Shown piece by piece: positions 14,215-20,589 of a stretch of 20,589 nucleotides of DNA (positions are counted from its first letter, which is position 1; each line of letters begins with the position of its first letter). The position numbers were made by a program, and so were the translations under genes. The stretch lies in assembly GCA_003644405.1 (NCBI GenBank), contig QNCE01000011.1, forward strand, positions 1-20,589. Reading direction: 5' to 3'. The stretch comes from Candidatus Omnitrophota bacterium. GTDB lineage: Bacteria; Omnitrophota; Gorgyraeia; Duberdicusellales; 4484-171. The notes beneath the pieces are model-generated. The model was not told the origin of the DNA and made no database searches. It saw only the letters and a list, made by a program, of their open reading frames with translations.

Positions 14215-14748
14215 TTATCCAAAAGTATGTGCCAAGTTATTAATGGTTTCTTTAAGGGAAGGCTCCTCTATTTTTCTTAACTTAAAGAAGAGAGGTAAAA
14301 TTAGATAAGGAGAAATCTTTGCTAGTACAAATGTGAAGAAAAACCATACTATCCATACCAATAGCCACCACAGTTTTGTTACTTTCAGAAAAAAGTAAAA
14401 AATTTCTCCCAGAATCAAAAATATTAAAAATTCTACTATAGTAGCTTTTAAAAAATCTTTAAACCACCCGCCAAAAGTTTGAGAAGAAAGATTAAACCTT
14501 TTCTCTACTAAGTAACTATCCACCCAACTAAAGAGGAACTTTACTAAAGAAACGATAGCAAAAAGTATGCTTAGATATATAGTTACTTTTGGGTAGTAAT
14601 TTAAATTTTCTACTAACTGCTCAACTTTCCAAGGGAAGCCACTCTTAAATAAAAGAAAAAGTAGAGCTAATACACAGCTAAGTTTAGCAAAAAATAAGGT
14701 GTTTTTAAGAAGATGATAGGGCTTTACCTTTTCCTTCTCTCTATTCAA
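14215..14748 (-). pseudogene. M48 (Ste24-like) membrane protease, N-terminal half ending at a premature TAA
   Basis: The 177-residue half has the N-terminal membrane helices of Ste24/HtpX-type M48 proteases (about 22-40, 53-72, 98-120, 125-150). Then comes AKISPYLILPLFFKLRKIEE and LKETINNLAHTFG. The family goes on in the same frame with a residue pair such as FK, but here a TAA occurs. The full frame would be about 362 residues, a plausible family length. The start is TTG at 14748, overlapping the TPR stop by four bases (TTGA). M48 proteases cut membrane or prenylated proteins; without the second half there is no zinc site. Confidence 0.75.
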
Positions 14749-15119
14749 GGTTTTATTCTCTTCAGCTTCTGAAAAAAATCTTTAAATGGCAAATAATTTC
14801 TTAACGGTTCTAAATCTGAATCTCTTAAGATATAGGAGAAATCATCATATCCTAGAAGAACTGCCTTTTTTAATTCTTCTAAAGCCTCGTCCAACCTTCC
14901 TAAAAGGGAAAGGCTACAAGCTAGGTTATAATGCACTACTGGGTCTTCGGGCTTTAACTTTACTAATTTTCTATCAATCTCTAACCCCTCTTTATAAAAT
15001 CCCTTACGTGTGTAGGCATCTCCTAAACAGGTGAGTGCTTGGACAAAATTCGGTCTGTGCTGAAGGAGTTTTTCATAAAAAGTAATTTCAAAATCCTTTC
15101 TTCTACTTCTTCTCCTCAT
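14745..15119 (-). CDS. Small TPR-repeat protein
   Basis: The 124 residues hold about three tetratricopeptide repeats: FYEKLLQHRPNFVQALTCLGDAY, then GFYKEGLEIDRKLVKLKPEDP, then VHYNLACSLSLLGRLDEALEELKKAV. A C-terminal segment ends in LEPLRNYLPFKDFFQKL, as in many bacterial TPR proteins. The N-terminus (MRRRSRRKDF) is very basic. There is no signal peptide. TPRs bind partner proteins; the partner here is unknown. The gene lies 3 bases after the transglutaminase lipoprotein gene and overlaps the M48 start. Confidence 0.85.
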   Translation of the reverse strand: MRRRSRRKDFEITFYEKLLQHRPNFVQALTCLGDAYTRKGFYKEGLEIDRKLVKLKPEDPVVHYNLACSLSLLGRLDEALEELKKAVLLGYDDFSYILRDSDLEPLRNYLPFKDFFQKLKRIKP

Positions 15120-15122
15120 ACT

Positions 15123-17459
15123 CTAATCTTTTTTCTCTAAGATTACTTCGCTCTTTAAAACATAAAATACATTTTTTAGCTTCTCTCTAAACAAAGCATA
15201 ATCTTCTAAGTTTACGAATCTTTTCTTTAAAACGAATTTTTGGAGAAATTCAAGTTTATGCTTTTGGGGGTGGTAAGTATAATCGAGTTGAAAATCAAAC
15301 CACTCGGTAGTTAAATTAATAGTGTTGGGTAAATACTTTACTCTTAAATTAGAAGGAAGTTTTACTGTTACTTTAGCTTGGCGAGTAAATACTCCTCTAA
15401 AATCTATAGGAAAATTTCTTCTCTCCTTAGCTATGAGAGAATGACTTAAATCTATCTCGTTAAGGGCAGGAATAATTCTTAAATTTTTTGCAGGCTTAAG
15501 AAATTTCTCTGCTGTGAATGTATAGATTAACTTAGGAAACTTGCTGAAATCTTCCACATTCTCTATATGGTAATCCAACAATTTAGCAAAAGGGGAAATT
15601 TCTGTTATTCTCTTTTTTATATCTTCCCTTATCCTTTGTGGATGAGTATATTTAAGGTAGTACCTTTGATAGGAAGCATAACAACCTCTGGAGGTTACTT
15701 CTCTCTTTATAAATGCGTTTTCTTTTTCGTCTATCGTAATTTCCATACAATAAAGAATATGTGTATTTTTAAGAAGGGGTGTTTTTACAATTTTAAATCC
15801 CTGGGAGGAAAAAAGCAACACTTCTCTATTCTGATCAGAAAGAGGTAAATCACCAAAGGCGGTAGTCTGACTTGTAGGATCCATAAAAATTAACTCTCCT
15901 CCTAGATTTACTGCACAGATAGCATGGTTAAAAACTAAAGAAGGGAAATCTTTTTGTAGAGAGTAAGCTTCCTGAGTAGGAATAAGTACGGGAAAACTCT
16001 CTAATCCTGCTTCTCTAAGAAGGGCTACCAAAAGGATTGCTTGATCTTTGCAATCTCCGTAACGATTTAAAAAAACTTCTTGCGCTTGATGAGGTTCATA
16101 CCCACTTTCTCCATACTCTACAGCAACATAGCGAATATTTTTTGCCACATACTCATACAACCTCTTCGCCTTCTCATAACCACTGTTAGCTCCTCTTATA
16201 AGGGTTGCTACCAACTCTTTCATCTCCTTAGAAAGAGTTAATTTATCTTTATATAGAGAGCACCACCAATTATAAATTTCCTCCCAATCCTGAAAGGAAG
16301 AGATTAGAATAGTAGGATTAACCAAAGAAAAGGGAGGCATCTTTCTCTCAGGAATAATAGGAGAAATTTTCTCAAAATGCCACCAATAAATCTTATGACC
16401 TTCATCTTCTCTAACCTGAGGCTCTAAAACTACATCTTTAGCATACTCCTTATTTAAAATCTTAAATTTTGCTTCCCTATGTTTAGGTAGAACTAGTCTA
16501 AAATTAGCCTTGTAGATAGGATACTTTTCTTTCAGACGATAGAAAAAAGAGAAATCATCTCCATTTATAAGCTTAGAAGAATAAATTTTAATTTTGTACT
16601 CTATAAGTGAATCTACTTCTACCCCGGGCAAAGAAATAATGAAAGCTCTGGCATTACTATAAAGAGGGTAGTTTAAGTACTTAGTTACATCTCTTATATT
16701 TTCTCTACCCGCATAAATTAATTTACCTTGAGGAGTAATTGTGCGGGCAAACTCTAATTCCACTCTCTCATAGGTTGAATCGTATCCAATCTCTACCTCA
16801 GCTAACTTTTTACCTCTTTCTTTTAACACCTTCTCTATCACATGTAAAGTGGTGAAAGATGTGTTAGTAGAAGTAATCTCTATACTCTCATCTACTAAAA
16901 GAATTACACCCGCCTCCTCTTGTATTTGCTGTAAAAACTGCTGGGATTGGGAAACTATTTCTTTAACATAGGGAGGTAACTCTCCTTCTACTTTTGCTTT
17001 TATATTTTCTAAATGTTTTTGAGCAAGCTTTTGAAAGGGAAGAGTTACTTTCTGATACACTTCTACTGCCTGGGAATACAGATTTTTTTTCTCTAAAACT
17101 AATCCGTAAAGATAGAGAGCCTCTGGAGAAGTAATTTTTTCTTTTATTTGATTAAACACCTCCAGAGCCTTTGAATAATCGTGTAACCGAGTTAATGCCT
17201 TAGCATAAAGACTCCTTGCCAAGAGACTTTTTTCCTTCTCCAAAAGCTTAACCACTTTCTCATATTCCTTAAAATGATAGTAAAACTTAGCAAGTCTTAA
17301 TCTCAATTCAGAATCCTGAGGATTTCTATCCAGAAGAGATTGATAGCGAGAAACTGTTTTTTGATAGGCTTGATAAAAATTATCTAAGGAAGAAGTGCAA
17401 CTTAAAGAAAAGATTATAAAAACAAAAAAGACTATTCTAAGCAATAATCCTAATGACAT
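15123..17459 (-). CDS. TPR and DUF3857-transglutaminase lipoprotein
   Basis: The 778-residue protein starts with a lipoprotein signal (hydrophobic 4-18, lipobox SLSC with Cys21), so it should be anchored in a membrane facing outward. TPR-like helices follow (about 35-150), then a DUF3857-type beta domain (about 185-380). Next is a transglutaminase-like domain whose triad is Cys470 (RYGDCKDQA), His512 (FNHAIC) and Asp527 (FMDPTS). A second beta domain (about 540-770) ends the protein. Such proteins are found in many Gram-negative-type bacteria; the substrate is not established. The triad is complete, so peptidase or cross-linking activity is possible. The start overlaps DUF1805 by 23 bases, with only a poor Shine-Dalgarno. 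Confidence 0.85.
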   Translation of the reverse strand: MSLGLLLRIVFFVFIIFSLSCTSSLDNFYQAYQKTVSRYQSLLDRNPQDSELRLRLAKFYYHFKEYEKVVKLLEKEKSLLARSLYAKALTRLHDYSKALEVFNQIKEKITSPEALYLYGLVLEKKNLYSQAVEVYQKVTLPFQKLAQKHLENIKAKVEGELPPYVKEIVSQSQQFLQQIQEEAGVILLVDESIEITSTNTSFTTLHVIEKVLKERGKKLAEVEIGYDSTYERVELEFARTITPQGKLIYAGRENIRDVTKYLNYPLYSNARAFIISLPGVEVDSLIEYKIKIYSSKLINGDDFSFFYRLKEKYPIYKANFRLVLPKHREAKFKILNKEYAKDVVLEPQVREDEGHKIYWWHFEKISPIIPERKMPPFSLVNPTILISSFQDWEEIYNWWCSLYKDKLTLSKEMKELVATLIRGANSGYEKAKRLYEYVAKNIRYVAVEYGESGYEPHQAQEVFLNRYGDCKDQAILLVALLREAGLESFPVLIPTQEAYSLQKDFPSLVFNHAICAVNLGGELIFMDPTSQTTAFGDLPLSDQNREVLLFSSQGFKIVKTPLLKNTHILYCMEITIDEKENAFIKREVTSRGCYASYQRYYLKYTHPQRIREDIKKRITEISPFAKLLDYHIENVEDFSKFPKLIYTFTAEKFLKPAKNLRIIPALNEIDLSHSLIAKERRNFPIDFRGVFTRQAKVTVKLPSNLRVKYLPNTINLTTEWFDFQLDYTYHPQKHKLEFLQKFVLKKRFVNLEDYALFREKLKNVFYVLKSEVILEKKD

Positions 17460-17724
17460 CTTTTATAGGCTGACCTTTATAGATACCTAATTTTTTTGCT
17501 TCTCTCGATAAAGCAAAAACTTGCGCTTTTAAAAGACTACCTATACTATCAACCCCTTTTACCTTCACAGCAACTTCTCCAAACTTGTCAGCAGTTTTTA
17601 AGTTAAGGTATCCACACATAATATAACCATTCTTTCCTACTAACCCTACTAACTTTTTCTTACCTAGAGGAATACAAAATCCTTTTAGTATCTTTTTCCC
17701 TATTTTTACTTTCTTATGACCCAC
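17437..17724 (-). CDS. DUF1805 family protein (YunC-like)
   Basis: The 95-residue protein shows the DUF1805 pattern: a first strand with GFCIPLGKKKLVGLVGKNGYIMCGYLN, then the helix LKTADKFGEVAVKV, VDSIGSLLKAQV and the closing KLGIYKGQPIKDVIRII. Members are small, soluble and uncharacterised (Bacillus YunC and archaeal relatives). It overlaps the aminotransferase by 11 bases and the lipoprotein gene by 23, so it is tightly coupled with both. No catalytic residue can be named. Confidence 0.82.
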   Translation of the reverse strand: MGHKKVKIGKKILKGFCIPLGKKKLVGLVGKNGYIMCGYLNLKTADKFGEVAVKVKGVDSIGSLLKAQVFALSREAKKLGIYKGQPIKDVIRIIA

Positions 17725-18868
17725 AGTTTTTAAGAAATCTCTCTATTCTTATAATTGCTTCCTTTAAGTTTTCTAAAGAGTTAGCATAAGAAATCCTTAT
17801 AAATCCCTGATAAGAAGCGCCAAAAGCCTTCCCTGGAACTACTGCCACCTTTTCTTCTAAAAGAAGTCTCTTGGCAAACTCTAAAGAATCCATTTTATAC
17901 TTTTTCAAGGAAGGAAAACAATAAAAAGCACCTTCAGGTTTTACTGTAGCTAAACCAATTCTATTTAACTCCTTCACAATAAAATCTCTACGGCGTCGGT
18001 ACTCCTTAACCATAGCATCTACCTCTCCTCGACATTTAAGGGCTTCATCTCCAGCAATTTGAGAAATTATAGGAGCGCAAAGCATATTAAAAGAATGAAT
18101 TTTTGTCATCCCCTCAATTATTTTTTTAGGACCACAAGCATAACCTATTCTAAATTCTGTCATTGCCCATCCTTTAGAGAATCCATTAAGAAGAATAACC
18201 TTAGATTTAGCACCTTTAAGAGAAGCTAAAGGAATGTGGGGTTCTCTATAGACTATCTCTCCATATATCTCATCACTTATTACTACTACATCTTCCTTTG
18301 ACAAAACACTCCATATTTTTTTTAACTCTTCCTTAGAGTAAGTCACTCCGGTAGGGTTAGAAGGATAATTTAAGATAATTGCTTTTGGTTTTTCCTTTTT
18401 CAAAATCCTATGTAGTTCTTTTGAATTTACCTTAAACCCCTCCTGAGAAGTAGTTTCAAGAAAAACTACTTTCCCTAAATTCAGCTCTACCAAAGCAGGA
18501 TAAGCTACATAATGAGGGCTCACTACTACTACTTTATCTTGAGGGTCGATTATGGTTCGCAGAGCTAAATCTAAACCCTGGCTTACTCCTACAGTAATTA
18601 GAATTTCATTCTCAGGATTGTAACTTAACCCATACTTTTTCTTCAAATAACTAGCTATGGTTCTTCTTAAAATTTTTAATCCCTTGTTGGAAGTATAAGA
18701 AGTAAAACCCTCCTCTAAAGCAGTTATTGCCCTTTCTCTTACTCTCCAGGGAGCTATAAAATCAGGCTCACCTACCCCTAAGGAGATAATATTGGGTTTG
18801 CTTAGAACTAAATCAAAAAATTCTCTAATTCCTGAAGGGGGAATTTTTTCTACTCTTTTAGAGATCAT
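17714..18868 (-). CDS. Class I/II pyridoxal-phosphate aminotransferase
   Basis: The 384-residue enzyme moves an amino group between an amino acid and a 2-oxo acid. The PLP fold is clear: Lys232 forms the Schiff base (NGFSKGWAMTEFRIGY), Asp199 (SDEIYGE) binds the pyridine ring, and NYPSNPTG (167-174) holds the cofactor Asn. SYTSNKGL (57-64) and RISYA near the end fit the substrate carboxylate site. It resembles the aspartate/aromatic transaminases of archaea and thermophilic bacteria. The unusual E-F in MTEFRIGY (commonly MTGWR) may affect specificity. The gene starts 1 base after the stop of a Lrp/AsnC gene, a common pairing for this group, and is probably under its control. Confidence 0.93.
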   Translation of the reverse strand: MISKRVEKIPPSGIREFFDLVLSKPNIISLGVGEPDFIAPWRVRERAITALEEGFTSYTSNKGLKILRRTIASYLKKKYGLSYNPENEILITVGVSQGLDLALRTIIDPQDKVVVVSPHYVAYPALVELNLGKVVFLETTSQEGFKVNSKELHRILKKEKPKAIILNYPSNPTGVTYSKEELKKIWSVLSKEDVVVISDEIYGEIVYREPHIPLASLKGAKSKVILLNGFSKGWAMTEFRIGYACGPKKIIEGMTKIHSFNMLCAPIISQIAGDEALKCRGEVDAMVKEYRRRRDFIVKELNRIGLATVKPEGAFYCFPSLKKYKMDSLEFAKRLLLEEKVAVVPGKAFGASYQGFIRISYANSLENLKEAIIRIERFLKNCGS

Positions 18869-18869
18869 C

Positions 18870-19352
18870 TCAGTAGGTAATAGTTAACCTTTTATTTTTC
18901 TCTTCTTTTACAAAAATCACTCCATCTTCTTTGTACTTTTTCAACATAAAGTGAGTAGTGGTGCCCTTAACACTACTTAGAGGTGCTAACTTTTCAGAAA
19001 CAAAGCGAGCCACGGTTTGAATATCTTTTCCTTCTACTACCAAAAGTAAATCATAAGTACCGGAAAGAAGGTAACAACTTTTGACTTCAGAAAAGCGGTA
19101 AATCCGCTGGGCAATATTATCAAAACCTACATCTTTCTGAGGAGTAACTCTTACTTCAATGAGAGCTACTACAGGAGTTTCTTCTTTAAGACGCCCCTTA
19201 TTTATTATTGTCTTATACTTAGCGATGATGCCTTTCTTCTCGTATTTTTTTATCGCTTCCTCTACCTCTCTTTTACTCTTTTTAACTAACCTAGCTAAAT
19301 CCTCAATGGATATTCGGGCATTTTCTTCTAGAATCTCCAAAATCTCATCCAT
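18870..19352 (-). CDS. Lrp/AsnC-family transcriptional regulator
   Basis: The 160 residues have an N-terminal winged HTH (about 1-50: ILEENARISIEDLARLVKKSKREVEEAIKKYEKKGII). A C-terminal RAM ligand-binding domain (about 62-140) contains VKSCYLLSGTYDLLLVVEG, the usual glycine-containing effector loop. Such regulators sense amino acids and often control the neighbouring transaminase; here they share an operon with a 1-base gap. The Shine-Dalgarno, AAGGAGG, is the best in this block, which suggests the unit begins here. The 26 bases up to the hyp remnant give little room for a promoter, so one may lie within that remnant. Confidence 0.93.
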   Translation of the reverse strand: MDEILEILEENARISIEDLARLVKKSKREVEEAIKKYEKKGIIAKYKTIINKGRLKEETPVVALIEVRVTPQKDVGFDNIAQRIYRFSEVKSCYLLSGTYDLLLVVEGKDIQTVARFVSEKLAPLSSVKGTTTHFMLKKYKEDGVIFVKEEKNKRLTITY

Positions 19353-19378
19353 ACTCTCCTCCTTACTTATAACCTAAC

Positions 19379-19765
19379 TTAACAATTTCTCTTTCCCCAT
19401 AGGTATAATAAATCCTGCAAGCCCCCCTCAAAAGAAACCATATAAGGACCTAAGGAAGTTGTAGGAGTGCACTTTCTTCCAAACTGAGGACACATCTGAG
19501 GGAAAATTTTTCCTTTAATTACCTCTCCACATAGACAGTTATCCACAGATGATTTTTTACAAAAAGTATCCTTAACCAGAGAACGAGCATCAAAACTAAC
19601 ATAACCCTTCTTTAAAGAAAGCCCACTCTTTTTAATTACTCCTAAACCCCTACGTTTACATCCTTCAAAAAAATCTATCCTTATCTCCTTCTTTATTCCC
19701 CCTGCGGAAGCTACTGCTTTTTCCTTATTAATGGCTATAATCTTCATAGGATAAGCTAAGCACAT
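19379..19765 (-). CDS. HypC-HypD chimeric remnant
   Basis: The 128-residue frame starts as HypC: MCLAYPMKIIAIN, AGGIKKEIRIDFF, including the Cys2 used to carry the Fe(CN)2CO unit. After about residue 33 it becomes the C-terminal end of HypD: RRGLGVIKKSGLSLKKGY, CLCGEVIKGKIFPQMCPQFG, then RKCTPTTSLGPYMVSFEGG. The rest of HypC and about three quarters of HypD are missing, as if one deletion joined the two genes in frame. HypC and HypD act together in making the [NiFe]-hydrogenase cofactor, but this chimera lacks the HypD domain that binds the iron. It is most likely a non-functional relic. It begins right after the hypF stop. Confidence 0.8.
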   Translation of the reverse strand: MCLAYPMKIIAINKEKAVASAGGIKKEIRIDFFEGCKRRGLGVIKKSGLSLKKGYVSFDARSLVKDTFCKKSSVDNCLCGEVIKGKIFPQMCPQFGRKCTPTTSLGPYMVSFEGGLQDLLYLWGKRNC

Positions 19766-20077
19766 CTAAATCCTCCTACTTGCAGCTACCACCTGACCTA
19801 TAGAGATGGAGGCGTCACTACAGGAAAATCGTCTATGGGTATACACAGCAAAATCTACTTTTTTTAACAGTCTAGTTGCCAAATTTAGAAGTAATCTGTT
19901 TTGAAATACTCCTCCACTTAAAACGACTTTGTTCAGTTTATAATTTTCCCTTATTTTAACACATATATCTTTTATAATGCAAGCCAAAGTATAATGAAAA
20001 TTGTAAGCTATCCGTTCTTTTTTCTTCTTTTTAGTTAAATCTTCTACTACCCTAAAATAATTGGCTCCCCTCTTACC
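19766..20077 (-). pseudogene. hypF: hypF, C-terminal remnant
   Basis: The frame is open from 20077 to the stop at 19766 and has no good start. It reads YFRVVEDLTKKKKKERIAYN, then FHYTLACII, and VVLSGGVFQNRLLLNLATRLL, YTHRRFSCSDASISIGQ. This is the C-terminal end of HypF (carbamoyltransferase domain with SGGVFQN). The usual N-D-G-G-I-x-x-G-Q reads SDASISIGQ, a further sign of decay. Several hundred codons between this part and the YrdC-like part are missing. Confidence 0.8.
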
Positions 20078-20097
20078 TTACAACTTTTATCTCCTTC

Positions 20098-20589
20098 TAT
20101 TTTAAAAGGATAAGAAGAGAAGAATGGGGGCGACGCATACTAGCAATTACTTCTCTTTCTTTTTTACTTATATAACAAAACCCTTGAATTACCTCTAATC
20201 TATCTGTCATTATAGCAAAAGGCTTGGTAGGTTTTTCTTTCACTTTCTCTTAATAACTTAACTGTGGCAATATTTGTAGCATCACAAGCTATATGGTAAC
20301 CTCCAATTCCTTTTATCCCAACAATTCTTCCCTGAAAAAGAAGGAAAGCAACTTTCTCTAATATCTTCTGAGGATCCTTAGTAGAAAGGTAATTGACTTT
20401 ACCTTTTGTAGTTTTCGTTAACTTTATTATGGGATCACATTTAAAACAGCCATTAGGTTGAGCGTGAAAGCGACGGTTAGAAAAGTCATAATACTCTTTT
20501 CTACACTCATTACACATCTTAAATTTTCTCATCGTGGTATTTCTTCTATCGTAGGGAAAGTCTTTAATAATCGTATAGCGAGGCCCATA
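20098..20589 (-). pseudogene. hypF: hypF, zinc-finger and YrdC-like part, frameshifted and cut by the window edge
   Basis: From the right edge the frame reads YGPRYTIIKDFPYDRRNTTM, then MCNECRKEYYDFSNRRFHAQP, NGCFKCDP and GIKGIGGYHIACDA, the HypF zinc fingers and the start of the YrdC-like domain. At about 20242 one extra base breaks the frame, so the first frame ends at 20200. In the next frame the protein continues as EKPTKPFAIMTDRLEVIQG, then a serine-arginine-proline segment, to a stop at 20098. HypF makes the thiocarboxamide used as the cyanide source of [NiFe]-hydrogenases; this copy cannot. The 5' end lies beyond the window. Confidence 0.82.

Noticed and set aside
14215..14217. Alternative genetic code or selenocysteine-type recoding at the M48 stop.
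   Set aside because: The codon is TAA, which ends many intact genes in this window, and no recoding element is seen after it.
1..20589. CRISPR array or insertion sequence.
   Set aside because: No regularly spaced repeats and no transposase other than the serine recombinase were seen.

Overview
The window is AT-rich DNA (roughly one third G+C by eye) from a bacterium. It carries a bacterial Era GTPase, an RlmD/TrmA-type methyltransferase, a LexA-type repressor, a lipoprotein, PilZ and CheC proteins, and bacterial promoters and intrinsic terminators. No gene fixes the phylum. The mixture (CheC pair without chemotaxis genes, DUF72/DUF488, endonuclease V, DUF3857-transglutaminase lipoprotein, a PilZ-glycosidase-like fusion, a decaying hyp operon) would suit an uncultured candidate-phylum bacterium, but that is a guess.

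Left part, 1 to about 3800: the right end of an integrated mobile element, a prophage or integrative element. A large serine recombinase and an excisionase-type HTH protein are read rightward. Divergent from them, a LexA-type self-cleaving repressor is followed in the same direction by two small Com-like zinc-ribbon proteins and a sigma-like HTH protein cut by the window edge. The ribosome-binding site and start codon of the sigma-like gene lie in the 3' arm of a 17-bp RNA hairpin. That is the logic by which phage Mu Com controls mom. Together with an intrinsic terminator between the two Com-like genes, this suggests a layered switch: repressor cleavage, then terminator read-through, then Com-dependent translation of a late regulator. 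This is the most interesting part of the window.

Junction, about 3720 to 3976: tRNA-Gln(CUG), on the minus strand, has its own promoter, encoded CCA and terminator. The recombinase reading frame has no stop of its own and runs through that terminator and the whole tRNA in antisense.

Right part, 4141 to 20589: chromosomal genes, all on the minus strand and very tightly packed. In transcription order they are: remnants of hypF, hypC and hypD; a Lrp/AsnC regulator with a class I aminotransferase; a DUF1805 protein; a transglutaminase lipoprotein; a TPR protein; an M48 membrane protease interrupted by one in-frame TAA; a PilZ-membrane-coiled coil-alpha-toroid fusion; an M20 peptidase; endonuclease V; DUF72; DUF488; a radical SAM protein; Era; a nitroreductase-like remnant; an RlmD-like methyltransferase; and two CheC-like proteins. 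Gaps from the AsnC gene to the radical SAM gene are 20 bases or less, often 1 to 4-base overlaps, so they probably form one long transcription unit. Several broken genes (hyp cluster, nitroreductase tail, M48) suggest a chromosome losing functions.
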